Shown in pieces: positions 8,001 through 17,170 of a stretch of DNA of 64,000 nucleotides. The stretch spans positions 186,001 through 250,000 of the forward strand of contig NZ_CP015840.1 in NCBI RefSeq assembly GCF_000471025.2, read 5' to 3'. Source of the stretch: Chlamydia gallinacea 08-1274/3. GTDB taxonomy: Bacteria > Chlamydiota > Chlamydiia > Chlamydiales > Chlamydiaceae. The first letter of the stretch is position 1, and each line of letters opens with the position of its first letter. The notes beneath the pieces are model-generated. The model did not search any database. It saw only the letters and a list, made by a program, of their open reading frames with translations, and was not told the origin of the DNA. The translations under genes and the position numbers were made by a program.

Positions 8001-9725
8001 TTGGGAAGGAGTTTGGGTTTTGCCCTGATTATAAAAAAATCCTACGGAACCAGAATTATTGGAAATCACGACATCGTGATGTGCAAAAATGGCCCCTCCA
8101 CCAAGATAGGTACTCGGGGATGTACACTGAGTAATAGAATTCTTAGAAAAAGAAACCGCCCCCTGATTACCAGAAAGAATGACACTATTTCCGTAAAGAG
8201 CGCCCCCACCTATAGAATTGTGTATAGAATCAGAATCTAACGTATTTATATTCGACACAAAACATATATCTCCAGAATTATCTAGAATTTTAATCTCACC
8301 ATATGCCTGTGATTCTTCTGAAGAATAACAGTGAATGGCTCCTCCACCATAGCGTGCCTTGTTTTGTTCAAAAATTAGGGACCCAAAATTGTTCTTTATC
8401 TCTACAGTATTTCTGGAACTAATAGCTCCTCCTGATAGATTCGCAGAATTTAACTTGAATATTGAATCCCCCACATTCTCTGTGAGCTTGATATGTTTAG
8501 AAACAAAGCCCCCTCCATGAGATTGAGAAGAATTTTTGTAACAATATACCCGATTGTTATTAAAGAAATGGATCTCTTCTCCTGAGGCTAAAGCGCCCCC
8601 ACCTAATATAGAAGCACTTGATGTAGAAATTAACGCTGCATTCTCTATAAACTCTAGGGCCCCTGTATTTCCATAGACATGAATGGCCTGAGATGATGCG
8701 ATAGCCCCCCCAGAAAGAGCTTGATTTTTTGTATAAAGAGTATTTCCAAGATTCTCCGAGTAAGTAAAATGACTACAAGCTAAAGCTCCTCCATTTGCTT
8801 TATCTGCCTGGTTGCCCTCGACTAAAAGAGCTCCATAATTACCTACAAAAATAAGAGAACCACTCGGAAAACAAGACTTCGGGGACGCTTTTTGAGAATA
8901 ACCTGCACAATAAGCCCCACCACCTTGTGATAAATCTGTTTCTTGACCAGAAGAAAGCAGATCGACTTGCGACTTACAATGGACCAAAGATACATCACAG
9001 CAATTATTGACAACGACACTTTGTGCTGCAACACCTCCCCCACTCATTTGAGACTCACATCCATCAAAAACAAGCTTTTCTTTAAAATTTTCAAAAACAA
9101 CATCTTTATCAGAATAAATCGCTGCTCCCCCGCTATAGGATTTTAGTAAAGAAAAAGAGAAACCCGATTTCTCTCCATCTCCTAAAAACGCAAGGCCTAT
9201 ACACCCTAACTTTCCTATTTCTTGCTCAGTTTCTTGGGAGGAGTATGTATAACAAAAAGCTAACCCATGACTCGCATCCTTGAACGCATAATTGTGAGCT
9301 GATTTCTCCCCCTCATCTTGCTGTAATGGGACAACAACAGTCGAAGAGGAAGGCAAAGTCGCATGAATATTCGTCCATGAGAAAAGTTCCCCTACACGGA
9401 AACATGTGCTTTGTTTCGTCCAATATTGCCCTTGAGACACCTCAGAAAAAGATAAATTATGAACAGCACATGAAGATAAGTTCTCCAACACAGACTTCTC
9501 TTCAAATACATGACTCTCCTGTTTAGAATCAGAGGGCTTATCTTTCTTTACAATACCTGCAGAAGCAGATTCTAATTGTGTTTGCCTCCAAGAACACAAT
9601 TCAGATATTATGTGTTGCGAATCTAATTCATGACCATATAGCCCATGTGTAGAAGCCAGTAGAGTAACTACGATAGAATGCGAAAATGCTGATTGAAATC
9701 TTGATACCTTGTTTGCGACCATCAT
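5061..9725 (-). CDS. pmpD: Polymorphic outer membrane autotransporter PmpD
   Basis: A 1554-residue type V autotransporter. Residues 1-31 form a signal peptide ending near GLYG. The passenger (about 32-1240) carries many copies of the Pmp tetrapeptide GGA[ILVH] (often GGGAIF) alternating with FxxN motifs (FSKN, FSGN, FYSN), the defining repeats of the family and the basis of its beta-helix. From about residue 1270 (NIWGAALG) to the end is the outer-membrane beta-barrel, closing with the terminal Phe (ARLIF) recognised by the Bam complex. Position next to plsX-rpmF and the length near 1530-1610 support PmpD rather than another Pmp. PmpD is surface exposed, proteolytically processed and linked to host-cell attachment. 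No long homopolymer interrupts the frame, so it looks constitutively intact, unlike phase-variable pmp genes. The start uses a double ATG at 9720-9725. Confidence 0.93.
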   Translation of the reverse strand: MMVANKVSRFQSAFSHSIVVTLLASTHGLYGHELDSQHIISELCSWRQTQLESASAGIVKKDKPSDSKQESHVFEEKSVLENLSSCAVHNLSFSEVSQGQYWTKQSTCFRVGELFSWTNIHATLPSSSTVVVPLQQDEGEKSAHNYAFKDASHGLAFCYTYSSQETEQEIGKLGCIGLAFLGDGEKSGFSFSLLKSYSGGAAIYSDKDVVFENFKEKLVFDGCESQMSGGGVAAQSVVVNNCCDVSLVHCKSQVDLLSSGQETDLSQGGGAYCAGYSQKASPKSCFPSGSLIFVGNYGALLVEGNQADKANGGALACSHFTYSENLGNTLYTKNQALSGGAIASSQAIHVYGNTGALEFIENAALISTSSASILGGGALASGEEIHFFNNNRVYCYKNSSQSHGGGFVSKHIKLTENVGDSIFKLNSANLSGGAISSRNTVEIKNNFGSLIFEQNKARYGGGAIHCYSSEESQAYGEIKILDNSGDICFVSNINTLDSDSIHNSIGGGALYGNSVILSGNQGAVSFSKNSITQCTSPSTYLGGGAIFAHHDVVISNNSGSVGFFYNQGKTQTPSQSPASEVAEASPIQMDAKISGVSLVSAYAGPLECARVMDAKKGEPSESSKEALQPLDLVVRGGGAIFAKKIVIQNNSKEVTFSDNSMYVQDNDIQKFRTLGGGALFGMDEVHIGNNVNLIFSNNYVCGETGSGGAILSQSVDLSKNQGIEFLRNTSLDLGGAVCALHGALNVSDNARDVSFISNKTKVAGGALASAGGHVFLRKNHGIIEFKNNGMLRPSENTENYSGGGAIFAKQGVDIRENIQSISFSGNSAGNFGGAILTGWMEAHQEEQGQVVTVSGNNSKVVIEENLGDVIFSGNSILDQNDSVSRYGGGAICTQDLIIQKNSGLVAFYSNCAPTGGAVRICEKGKVTLEAYGGDILFQGNINSIGLSDGLYFEGKESSLLEISASKDRCIEFSDAIIFEDLTLRRAHVDYTDFLKDPTLRFNKKTPEGSTEHTGIVRFSSSTSKIPQVAVLESGTLALSNQAQLWLCGLKQEGGSKILLASGTVLGVFHPYGKSENLHEERKVNSSIQSCYSMDIADENTPLPKEKLLLDVRSFDVDLASFASEPGITPIPPQIVIPEGTTLDSNVLDLTLIDTEGKGYENHALLNRETNIALITFKTSLEDSKDANHILDSLKIHVSVPVITESTYGHTGHWSDPQVVDGKLMINWKPTGYKLNPEKGGAIVLNTLWGQYEILRALKQQQISHNITLQRMEMDYSTNIWGAALGTFLNCATIAQIDGFNHCSGGYALGLDTQLIEDFLIGGSFAQFFGYTDSQSYVSRSEQSGYLGSAYMSIFAGSWLFKGMFVYSNMHNHLTTTYSADLGKSQGSWNSRGILADTQVNYRYILNPRRLFSSLVSAFIPFTGAEYSYLELPAFTEVGSEARVFSEGNLQNVSIPIGISLEHNYSKGQRSEVNSLRFSYALDVYRKQSHILINLPAASYSWEGGGSNLSRKSMKAQFNNDTEWNSYFSTFLGMSYEWREHTVAYGINGGARLIF

Positions 9726-9826
9726 AAACCTAATTCAGAGATGTTGCAGTATTCACTTTTCAACAGATTTATCACTATCAACAGGATACCGTCAACAAAG
9801 AAAGATAGTCCTAGGTAACTCCAGGA

Positions 9827-10777
9827 TTAAGATAGACTGGATAAAATACGCTGACACACGCGTGCCTGAGCTAAATCTATAGATCCAGCAATTCCATTAA
9901 ATAAAGATTGCCCGGAAGCTTTTCCATGGCATTTAATGACTAATTTAGACAATCCACACACTAGGGAGCCGGGATAAATTGTGTGGTCTAACTGCTGTTT
10001 CACATCAGTTTCCAACTTATCTCCTAAGATTTGGCGTAGAAAATCAAAAACCCCCTCTGCAGTTTTTAAGAAAATATTCCCCGTAAAACCATCGGCAACA
10101 ACAATATCAATACGACCACTAAAAACATCACCACTTTCAATATTCCCAAGAAAGGCTTCTCCAAAGGTTTCTCTAAGAATACGAAATGTTTGTCTATGAG
10201 CTTCTGTACCCTTACCCTCTTCAGAACCAATGTTTAATAAACCTATAGTAGGTAGCTCCTTCACCTGTCCCAAACATTGTCTGTAGGCTAAACCCATACG
10301 AGCAAAACCCACCATCTCCTCTGGTTTCACAGAAACATTGGCTCCAACATCTAATATAATTGCACACCCTCGCATTGTAGGGACACGAACAAGTAAGGCT
10401 GGACGACGTACTTTAGGAAATACAGGAATTTTCCTTCGAGACAAAGTAACTAATGCTGCTGTATTTCCTGTAGAAATAAACCCATCTACTTTCCCTTCTT
10501 TCAGGTAATCCAGGCCTAGAGCCATAGAAGAAGACTTTTTACGAATCGCAGTTAAAGGGGAATCCTCCATAGTAATAAAATCCTGTGATTCAACTATTTC
10601 TGGACAACCTTCCCTTGTGCCACAAGAAAGAATGTGTTCCTTCACTTCCTTTGTAGCAAAAGCTGTGAAAGCAATTTGTTCGGCATCTCTTGCCTGTAGT
10701 ACGTTAATTAGCTCTTCCCAAATAACGAGAGGAGACCGGTCTCCTCCCATGAGATCTATGCCAATGCATACTTTCAT
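9827..10777 (-). CDS. plsX: Phosphate acyltransferase PlsX
   Basis: Cytoplasmic, membrane-associated enzyme that converts acyl-ACP and phosphate to acyl-phosphate at the entry to phospholipid synthesis. Seen in the sequence: N-terminal GIDLMGGD, STGNTAAL, LDVGAN and VADGFTGN, all typical of PlsX, in a product of 316 residues, a normal length. I start at the ATG at 10777 (MKVCIGID); a frame extension to a TTG at 10786 adds only three residues. It is the last gene of yceD-rpmF-plsX, the common bacterial arrangement. The later step can be served by the soluble PlsB at 13290 in the same region, although PlsB-type enzymes use acyl-ACP or acyl-CoA directly. Confidence 0.93.
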   Translation of the reverse strand: MKVCIGIDLMGGDRSPLVIWEELINVLQARDAEQIAFTAFATKEVKEHILSCGTREGCPEIVESQDFITMEDSPLTAIRKKSSSMALGLDYLKEGKVDGFISTGNTAALVTLSRRKIPVFPKVRRPALLVRVPTMRGCAIILDVGANVSVKPEEMVGFARMGLAYRQCLGQVKELPTIGLLNIGSEEGKGTEAHRQTFRILRETFGEAFLGNIESGDVFSGRIDIVVADGFTGNIFLKTAEGVFDFLRQILGDKLETDVKQQLDHTIYPGSLVCGLSKLVIKCHGKASGQSLFNGIAGSIDLAQARVCQRILSSLS

Positions 10778-10795
10778 ACAACACAAATGTACTTA

Positions 10796-10978
10796 TTATT
10801 TCTTTTCTATGGTCATAACAGCTTTACCGTTATAAAAGCCACAAGCAGCGCACACAGTGTGGGGAAGAAATGCTTGTCCACAATTAGTACAAGCAGCTGT
10901 GTACTGAGCTTTTTTTGCATGATGACTTCTGCGAATATTCTTACGTGCATTACTATGTCGATTACGTGGTACTGCCAT
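10796..10978 (-). CDS. rpmF: 50S ribosomal protein L32
   Basis: A 60-residue basic protein beginning MAVPRNRHSN, the L32 signature, with two CxxC pairs (CTNC and CAAC) that form a zinc ribbon, so this is the zinc-binding form. It lies between the YceD-like gene and plsX on the same strand with gaps of 17-18 bases, as in many bacteria. Confidence 0.95.
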   Translation of the reverse strand: MAVPRNRHSNARKNIRRSHHAKKAQYTAACTNCGQAFLPHTVCAACGFYNGKAVMTIEKK

Positions 10979-10995
10979 ATCTTCAACCTTTTATA

Positions 10996-11457
10996 TTATA
11001 ACTGATCAAAAGGACTATTCCCTTTGTCTTTCTGTCTATCCTTTAAAAACTGTATGATATTCCCTCTTTCTGGACAGCCATTTTTATCACACTCTTGAAA
11101 ATTATCGCTTTCCAACAGAAGCTCTTGTCTAATTAAATCTTTACAATCGAAAATTCCCGACTTAGCATCATTAAAATAAATTAAGTGAGAAATCTCTATA
11201 GACTGGATTGGATGTAAAAATTTTTTTTCGCAAACACAACAACGTAAGCTTAACTGTGTTGACACACCTAAAAAAAGGAACCATTGTTCATGATCGATTC
11301 TTTCTAAGCTACCCGACACTAGAATGTCCTTAGGGAAAAGTTCTTCTTCTCCAGGTTCACAAATCATGTCCGGACTTAAAGAGTAGCGAATTTCTTCTTT
11401 TTCTCCAGGAAGTTTTAGCCGATAAATATATAATTTTAAATCATCTTTGCATCCCAT
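10996..11457 (-). CDS. YceD/DUF177-family protein
   Basis: A protein of about 153 residues with the DUF177 context: immediately upstream of rpmF and plsX. A CCVCEKK segment lies in the middle, the typical site of the conserved Cys pair, and a second Cys pair occurs near the C-terminus (CDKNGC). In bacteria and plants YceD-like proteins are linked to 23S rRNA accumulation; the biochemical role is uncertain. The frame extends to a TTG at 11472; I prefer the ATG at 11457. A GGAG lies upstream but is too far from the ATG and too close to the TTG to decide. Confidence 0.8.
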   Translation of the reverse strand: MGCKDDLKLYIYRLKLPGEKEEIRYSLSPDMICEPGEEELFPKDILVSGSLERIDHEQWFLFLGVSTQLSLRCCVCEKKFLHPIQSIEISHLIYFNDAKSGIFDCKDLIRQELLLESDNFQECDKNGCPERGNIIQFLKDRQKDKGNSPFDQL

Positions 11458-11746
11458 AAGAAAAATTCTCAAACTCCTGCTCTTTTATCGATTTGAAAAC
11501 AAGAGTTTACCAAACAAGATAATTATAGAAAACAAAGAGATAGTTTAAATCTACTATGTGACAATAACAAAATTATCATTTTTAATTTAAAAACATCAAA
11601 AAGCCATTTCTGTAGAATTTTTTACCTATTTTTCCTATAATTTGCCTCGCAGCCCATCGGTAAATATCTAATAATAAGGACTAGGCCTCGTTGAATAAAA
11701 TCTATCTGGACAAGCAATAGCCGAATCCACGGGCACAAGGATAATC

Positions 11747-13279
11747 ATGGAAAACGATATCTTATTAAACATAGAATCTAAAGAAATTCGCTATGCACAT
11801 TTGAAAAACGGCCAACTTTTTGACCTCATTATTGAAAGAAAAAAAGTCAGGCAACTCAAGGGAAATATTTACCGTGGACGCGTAACAAACATTCTGCGAA
11901 ATATTCAGTCTGCCTTCATCAATATTGATGAAAGAGAAAATGGTTTTATCCACATTTCTGATGTTTTAGAAAATTCTAAAAAATTTGAACAAATGTTTGA
12001 TATGGACTTTGATGTCCTCCCAAAAGCCTCCGAAGAGCAAGCAGAAGCCCCTATAGAAGAATTACTTAAATTAGATAGCCCTGTGCTAGTGCAAGTTGTC
12101 AAAGAACCCATAGGAACAAAAGGAGCACGATTAACTTCCAATATCTCGATTCCCGGCCGCTATCTCGTTTTATTGCCCAACTCCCCTCATCGAGGTGTAT
12201 CAAGAAAAATTGAAGATCCCCATATGAGAGACCAACTAAAACAGTTGATCCGCTCTTTTGAAATGCCTCAAGATATGGGACTTATTTGTCGCACAGCAAG
12301 CGTTTTGGCTTCCACGGAAGCCCTAATTAATGAAGCTCATGATCTACTTTCTACCTGGAAAGGCATCCTAGAAAAATTCTACGCAACGGATCAGCCCTGT
12401 TTACTCTATGAAGAGACGGATATTTTAAAAAAAGCGGTAATTACCTGCATTGATAAGAACTATAAACGTCTGTTAGTGGATGATTATACTACCTACCAAA
12501 AATGTAAGCGCATGGTAAAAAAATATTCCCCCGACTCTTCGGTAAAAATAGAATATTATCGCGATTCCATCCCCATGTTTGAACGCTTTAATATTGAAAA
12601 AGAGATTGATAAAGCTACAAAACGTAAAATCTGGCTTTCTAGTGGTGGATATCTTTTTTTCGATAAAACCGAAGCCATGCACACAATTGATGTGAACTCA
12701 GGAAGAAGCACGCAATTAGAGAGCGGTGTTGAGGAAACTCTTGTACAAATTAATCTAGAAGCTGCAGAAGAAATTGCTCGACAGTTGCGTCTACGTAATA
12801 TTGGTGGGCTAGTGATCATTGATTTCATTGATATGAAATCACGAAAAAATCAACGTCGTGTTTTAGAACGTCTAAAAGAACATATGAAATACGATGCCGC
12901 ACGCTGCACAATTTTAAGTATGAGCGAATTTGGTCTGGTAGAAATGACACGCCAAAGAAACCGAGAATCTTTAATGCAAACACTATTCACCACCTGCCCC
13001 TATTGCAGCGGCAATGCAATTATCAAAACTCCAGAAAGCGTAGTTATTGAAATTGAAAGAGCTATGAAAAAAGTTATCAACCATAAGGAACACAAACATC
13101 TCTGTCTCGTTGTTCATCCGGAAATTGCTAGCTATATGAAACAAGAAAAAAATGATGATGAACTTATCAATTTAGCTAAACAATTAAAAGCTAAATTACA
13201 AATTAATACTTCAGACTCTCTTCATCTCAACCATTACCAATTCTTCTCGCTAGTTACGGGAGAGAGCGTAGAACTATAA
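11747..13279 (+). CDS. rng: Ribonuclease G/E family endoribonuclease
   Basis: A 510-residue RNase E/G catalytic protein without the long C-terminal scaffold of RNase E, hence RNase G-like. An S1-type RNA-binding segment lies near residues 35-105 (GNIYRGRVTNIL, NGFIHISDV). The metal-binding acidic residues are seen in DVNSGR (Asp about 315) and FIDM (about 359-362), and the zinc-link cysteines in CPYC (about 416-419). It acts on single-stranded AU-rich RNA, including rRNA precursors and mRNA. It starts a plus-strand operon with plsB (10-base gap) and the insulinase-like gene (overlapping). Confidence 0.93.
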   Translation: MENDILLNIESKEIRYAHLKNGQLFDLIIERKKVRQLKGNIYRGRVTNILRNIQSAFINIDERENGFIHISDVLENSKKFEQMFDMDFDVLPKASEEQAEAPIEELLKLDSPVLVQVVKEPIGTKGARLTSNISIPGRYLVLLPNSPHRGVSRKIEDPHMRDQLKQLIRSFEMPQDMGLICRTASVLASTEALINEAHDLLSTWKGILEKFYATDQPCLLYEETDILKKAVITCIDKNYKRLLVDDYTTYQKCKRMVKKYSPDSSVKIEYYRDSIPMFERFNIEKEIDKATKRKIWLSSGGYLFFDKTEAMHTIDVNSGRSTQLESGVEETLVQINLEAAEEIARQLRLRNIGGLVIIDFIDMKSRKNQRRVLERLKEHMKYDAARCTILSMSEFGLVEMTRQRNRESLMQTLFTTCPYCSGNAIIKTPESVVIEIERAMKKVINHKEHKHLCLVVHPEIASYMKQEKNDDELINLAKQLKAKLQINTSDSLHLNHYQFFSLVTGESVEL

Positions 13280-13289
13280 AGGCATAACT

Positions 13290-14291
13290 ATGCATTTTTC
13301 TACATACTTGACCCAGGCTTTTGGGAATCAATCATTACCAGAGCCTTTGTATCAAAAATTTCAGATTTATCATCAAAACTATGTTGAAGCAGCCACCAAA
13401 AAATGTTCTCTAGAAAAAGCAGAAGCTCTCTGCTTACAATGGCTTAAGATCGTCATTGAAGACTTAAAAAATCCTTTTATCTTCCCTCCATACCACAAAA
13501 AAATTCGTCATCCGATCGATTTATTTACATTTGGAAAAGAATTTTTCTCTGTTTTGATCGATGATGAGAATTCTCGAGTAGAAAATCTTCAACAACTCGA
13601 TCATATTGAAAAAGCAATCCTACGCAAAGACAATGTCATTCTCCTAGCAAATCATCAAACAGAGTGCGATCCTCAATTAATGTACTATGCCCTAGGAAAA
13701 ACGCATCCTGAATTACTAGAAAATATGATTTTTGTTGCCGGTGATCGCGTAACTTCGGATCCCCTAGCGCGGCCATTTAGTATGGGATGTGATTTATTGT
13801 GCATCTATTCAAAACGTCATATTCATACTCCTCCCGAACAAAAAGAAGAAAAGCTACATCATAATCAAAAAAGCATGAAAATTCTTAAATCCCTACTCCA
13901 TGAAGGGGGGAAGTTCATTTATGTGGCCCCGGCAGGAGGAAGAGATAGGAAAACAACAAAAGACCTACTATATCCTGCAGAGTTTCAACCAGAAAGCGTA
14001 GAAATGTTCCGTATTTTAACTAAAGCTTCTGAGAGACCTGTGCATTTCTACCCCCTGGCTCTAAAAACATACGATATTCTTCCCCCTCCCCCAACCATAG
14101 AAAATACTATTGGAGAATACCGAGCAATTTTCTATGCACCCATACGTTTTAAATTTGGGGAAGAAATTTTCTTAGATGAATTATGTTCTGAAGAAGAGCT
14201 AAAAAATTATGATAAGCACAGCCAACGCGTACTGAGATCTAACAAAGCATTCGCAATTTTATCTCAATTATATGAGGAATTACAGACATGA
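13290..14291 (+). CDS. plsB: Soluble glycerol-3-phosphate acyltransferase
   Basis: A 333-residue acyltransferase resembling the small plastid-type enzymes rather than the large membrane PlsB of E. coli. The catalytic NHxxxxD motif is present as NHQTECD near residue 121, with the later AGGRDR segment for glycerol-3-phosphate binding. No membrane spans. It makes lysophosphatidate, the first committed phospholipid intermediate; the PlsC-like protein at 50225 could add the second acyl chain. It overlaps the next gene by four bases (ATGA). Confidence 0.9.
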   Translation: MHFSTYLTQAFGNQSLPEPLYQKFQIYHQNYVEAATKKCSLEKAEALCLQWLKIVIEDLKNPFIFPPYHKKIRHPIDLFTFGKEFFSVLIDDENSRVENLQQLDHIEKAILRKDNVILLANHQTECDPQLMYYALGKTHPELLENMIFVAGDRVTSDPLARPFSMGCDLLCIYSKRHIHTPPEQKEEKLHHNQKSMKILKSLLHEGGKFIYVAPAGGRDRKTTKDLLYPAEFQPESVEMFRILTKASERPVHFYPLALKTYDILPPPPTIENTIGEYRAIFYAPIRFKFGEEIFLDELCSEEELKNYDKHSQRVLRSNKAFAILSQLYEELQT

Positions 14292-17170
14292 AATGGAAAA
14301 CATGGTCTACAGGCATCCTAATGCTTTCCTTATGCCTATCTTCTTGCTATTCAAAAATAAAGACAATTCCTGATCAATGTCCTTTAAAAATTCTCTCTCC
14401 TTCCTTAGAAAACCAAAAAATAGCTAAAATTCTCTGCCCCAATGGATTACAATTACTTATTATCTCTGATCCCACATCCCCTACTTCTGGCGCTGCTTTA
14501 GCAGTAAAAACAGGTAATTCTTCTGACCCCAAGGAATTTCCTGGACTTGCGCACCTAACAGAACACTGCGTATTCTTAGGCAATAAAAAATATCCCTCCC
14601 CCAATAGCTTTTCACATTTTTTAAGTAATAATAATGGAATGCACAACGCTTTTACAAATTCCCACAGCACGAGCTATCTTTTTTCTATAGACAACTCTGC
14701 ATTTCATGAAGCTATGGACCAATTTGTGCATATGTTTATTCATCCTCTGTTTCTTCAAGAATCTTTAGACAAGGAAAAACATGCTGTACACCAAGAATTT
14801 GCTATGCACCCAACTAAAGATAGCCGTCGCATCTTTCGTATCCAACAGCTTATTGCCCCTCAAGGAAATCCTATAAATCGCTTTGGTTGTGGTAACGCAA
14901 CAACATTAGAAAAAGTCTCTTCCAAAGATATGCAAGCCTGGTTTCAAAGACACTACTATGCAGAAAATATGATTGCTATTGTTCATACAGCAGACCCCTT
15001 GAACCAAGCGATAAAATTCCTCTCAAAGCTCTTTACGCAGATTCCTTCGCAAAAACATACCCTCCCCCTCTCCTCTCTTCTAAGTAGAATCGAGGACAAT
15101 CATTCTACAGGGAAACTCTATATTAATTCTGCCGTAGAACCTGCAGCAAATCTACATATGTACTGGACTTTTCATACTACCCAGCCATCCTTCTTAGGAT
15201 GTTTTTCCTCTCTAGCATATATTCTTAATTATGAAGGCCCTAACAGCCTAGTTTCCTTATTAAAAAAAGAAAAGCTCATTACCAAAGCAGAATCTTATTT
15301 TTATCAAACCTCAAGGGAAACAGGAGAGTTTATTATTGAGTACCAACTTACAGACGATGGTGAAAAAAATTACTCCGAGGTCCTAAAGAAAACTTTTGCT
15401 TATCTACACCAAATTCAAAAGCAAGGCATACCCAGCTATTGTCTTCAGGATATCTCAGCTATAAATGCTTTAGATTACAGTTTTAGCTCCAAAACAGAAC
15501 TCTTCAAAACTCTATATGACCAAATTACTGGTCTCATATATGAGGACCTGACGACCTACCCCTATCGGACATTAGTATATCCGCAATATTCTCCTGAGGA
15601 AGAGAAAACAATCGTAGATACTCTCTCTGACCCCTATCGTGCGCGCTATATCTTATCAACAAAACATCTCGAACTTTTTCCCTCAGCCCTTCAACATTAC
15701 GACACGATTTTTGATATGACATACTACGAGCAGTTTCTTCCCCATCTAGAAGCCTATAAACAAGCGCCCCCCTCTTCTCTATCTCTACCTCAAGAAAATA
15801 TCTATATCCCTAAAAACGTTGAGATTGTGAAATCAGCAAAACCTACACACCAACAATTTCCTTTCTCCCCTCAACCAGCCTATACAGAACCTGGGATGAC
15901 CTTATATTATTGCGAAGATCAATTTTATACTCTTCCTAAACTTGCTATTAATCTCTGCATTCGCTCCCCGGAGATTTCCCAAAAAAACCTCCGCTCATTA
16001 GTCATGACGGATATATATTCCCTAGCAATCAATGAAAATTTAACGCATAAATATTATTTAGCCACACAAGCCGGCCTGTCTTTTTCTACATTTTTACGTG
16101 GTGAGGGGTTGGGTCTCAGCATTTCTGGTTACAACGTAACTATATCCGCTCTATTAAACTCCATTCTTTCTTCTTTACAACCCACGCTAAACCAAGAACA
16201 ATTCCTGATTTATAAGCAGCAACTGTTAGAAAACTACCAAAAAAAAATTACTAGCTGTCCTGTACGGGCGGGTATCCATACCCTAATGACACAGGTACTT
16301 CAAGATGTTTATGCTTATGATGAAAAGATAGCTATCCTACAAACAATAAACTTTGAAGAAGTTCAAGACTTTGCAGAAAATCTGTTCAACCAAGTGTCCA
16401 TTGAAGGCATGATTCTTGGTTCTTCCGTAGAAAAATATAAACAAAAACTTACAGACTCTCTTAAAGATTTTATTTCTTCTCACTCTTCCTATGAAGCACC
16501 GCCTTTTTACCACCAAAGAAAAAAGAACTATGAAAATATTCAAATGCACTATCCCCTAGCAGGAAATGCCGTACTACTAGCATTTCAAGATGAACTTTCC
16601 TCCTCCATGGAACATCGTGCAATGATCGAAATGATGTTTTCTTGGTTACACCATATAGTCTTTACTCACTTGCGTACGGAACAACAACTTGGCTATATTG
16701 TAGGAGCTTGTTCTCATGAAGCGTTATTATGCCCTGCAGGAATATTCTATATTCGTTCTGATGCCTATTCTCCAGAAGAACTTATAGAAAAAACCCAAGC
16801 ATTTCTACAGCAGGTAGCAGATTCTCCAGAAACATTTGGCATGTCTCCCGAATATTTTTCTGATCTACGTTCTACATATATCAAAAGTCTTACACATCCT
16901 TCAGAGTCTTTAGAAACACTTAGTTCCATGTTATTCTCCTTAGCTTTTGAAAGACCTTCTGTACAACTCTCTCATAACAATGAGAAAATCTCTGCTGCAC
17001 AAACTATGGGTTACGAGACGTTTAAAACATATTGCCAAGAATTTTTGCACAAAAAATTAGGCAAACAAATTCTCGTACATGTTTACGGAACACCTTCTAC
17101 ATCCCCACGTTCATCTAAAGAAGCAATAGACAAAAGTAGGCACATCCTTGAGGATCCAGAATGTCATTAA
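14288..17170 (+). CDS. Insulinase-family (M16) zinc metalloprotease, predicted lipoprotein
   Basis: A 960-residue protease with the inverted zinc motif HxxEH as HLTEH near residue 89-93 and a downstream Glu-containing segment (HAVHQEF) typical of M16A enzymes such as pitrilysin and insulysin. Length matches the single-chain, four-domain M16A family. The N-terminus (ILMLSLCLSSC) fits a lipoprotein signal peptide with lipobox LSSC and lipidation at Cys 20, so an envelope location is predicted. Its likely role is degrading peptides in the periplasm. It overlaps plsB by four bases and its 3' end overlaps the convergent gene at 17111-18568 by 60 bases. Confidence 0.9.
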   Translation: MKWKTWSTGILMLSLCLSSCYSKIKTIPDQCPLKILSPSLENQKIAKILCPNGLQLLIISDPTSPTSGAALAVKTGNSSDPKEFPGLAHLTEHCVFLGNKKYPSPNSFSHFLSNNNGMHNAFTNSHSTSYLFSIDNSAFHEAMDQFVHMFIHPLFLQESLDKEKHAVHQEFAMHPTKDSRRIFRIQQLIAPQGNPINRFGCGNATTLEKVSSKDMQAWFQRHYYAENMIAIVHTADPLNQAIKFLSKLFTQIPSQKHTLPLSSLLSRIEDNHSTGKLYINSAVEPAANLHMYWTFHTTQPSFLGCFSSLAYILNYEGPNSLVSLLKKEKLITKAESYFYQTSRETGEFIIEYQLTDDGEKNYSEVLKKTFAYLHQIQKQGIPSYCLQDISAINALDYSFSSKTELFKTLYDQITGLIYEDLTTYPYRTLVYPQYSPEEEKTIVDTLSDPYRARYILSTKHLELFPSALQHYDTIFDMTYYEQFLPHLEAYKQAPPSSLSLPQENIYIPKNVEIVKSAKPTHQQFPFSPQPAYTEPGMTLYYCEDQFYTLPKLAINLCIRSPEISQKNLRSLVMTDIYSLAINENLTHKYYLATQAGLSFSTFLRGEGLGLSISGYNVTISALLNSILSSLQPTLNQEQFLIYKQQLLENYQKKITSCPVRAGIHTLMTQVLQDVYAYDEKIAILQTINFEEVQDFAENLFNQVSIEGMILGSSVEKYKQKLTDSLKDFISSHSSYEAPPFYHQRKKNYENIQMHYPLAGNAVLLAFQDELSSSMEHRAMIEMMFSWLHHIVFTHLRTEQQLGYIVGACSHEALLCPAGIFYIRSDAYSPEELIEKTQAFLQQVADSPETFGMSPEYFSDLRSTYIKSLTHPSESLETLSSMLFSLAFERPSVQLSHNNEKISAAQTMGYETFKTYCQEFLHKKLGKQILVHVYGTPSTSPRSSKEAIDKSRHILEDPECH

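Noticed and set aside
6256..9526. Several open frames antisense to or nested in pmpD
   Set aside because: All are shadows of the repeat-rich pmpD code; none has a start signal or recognisable product.
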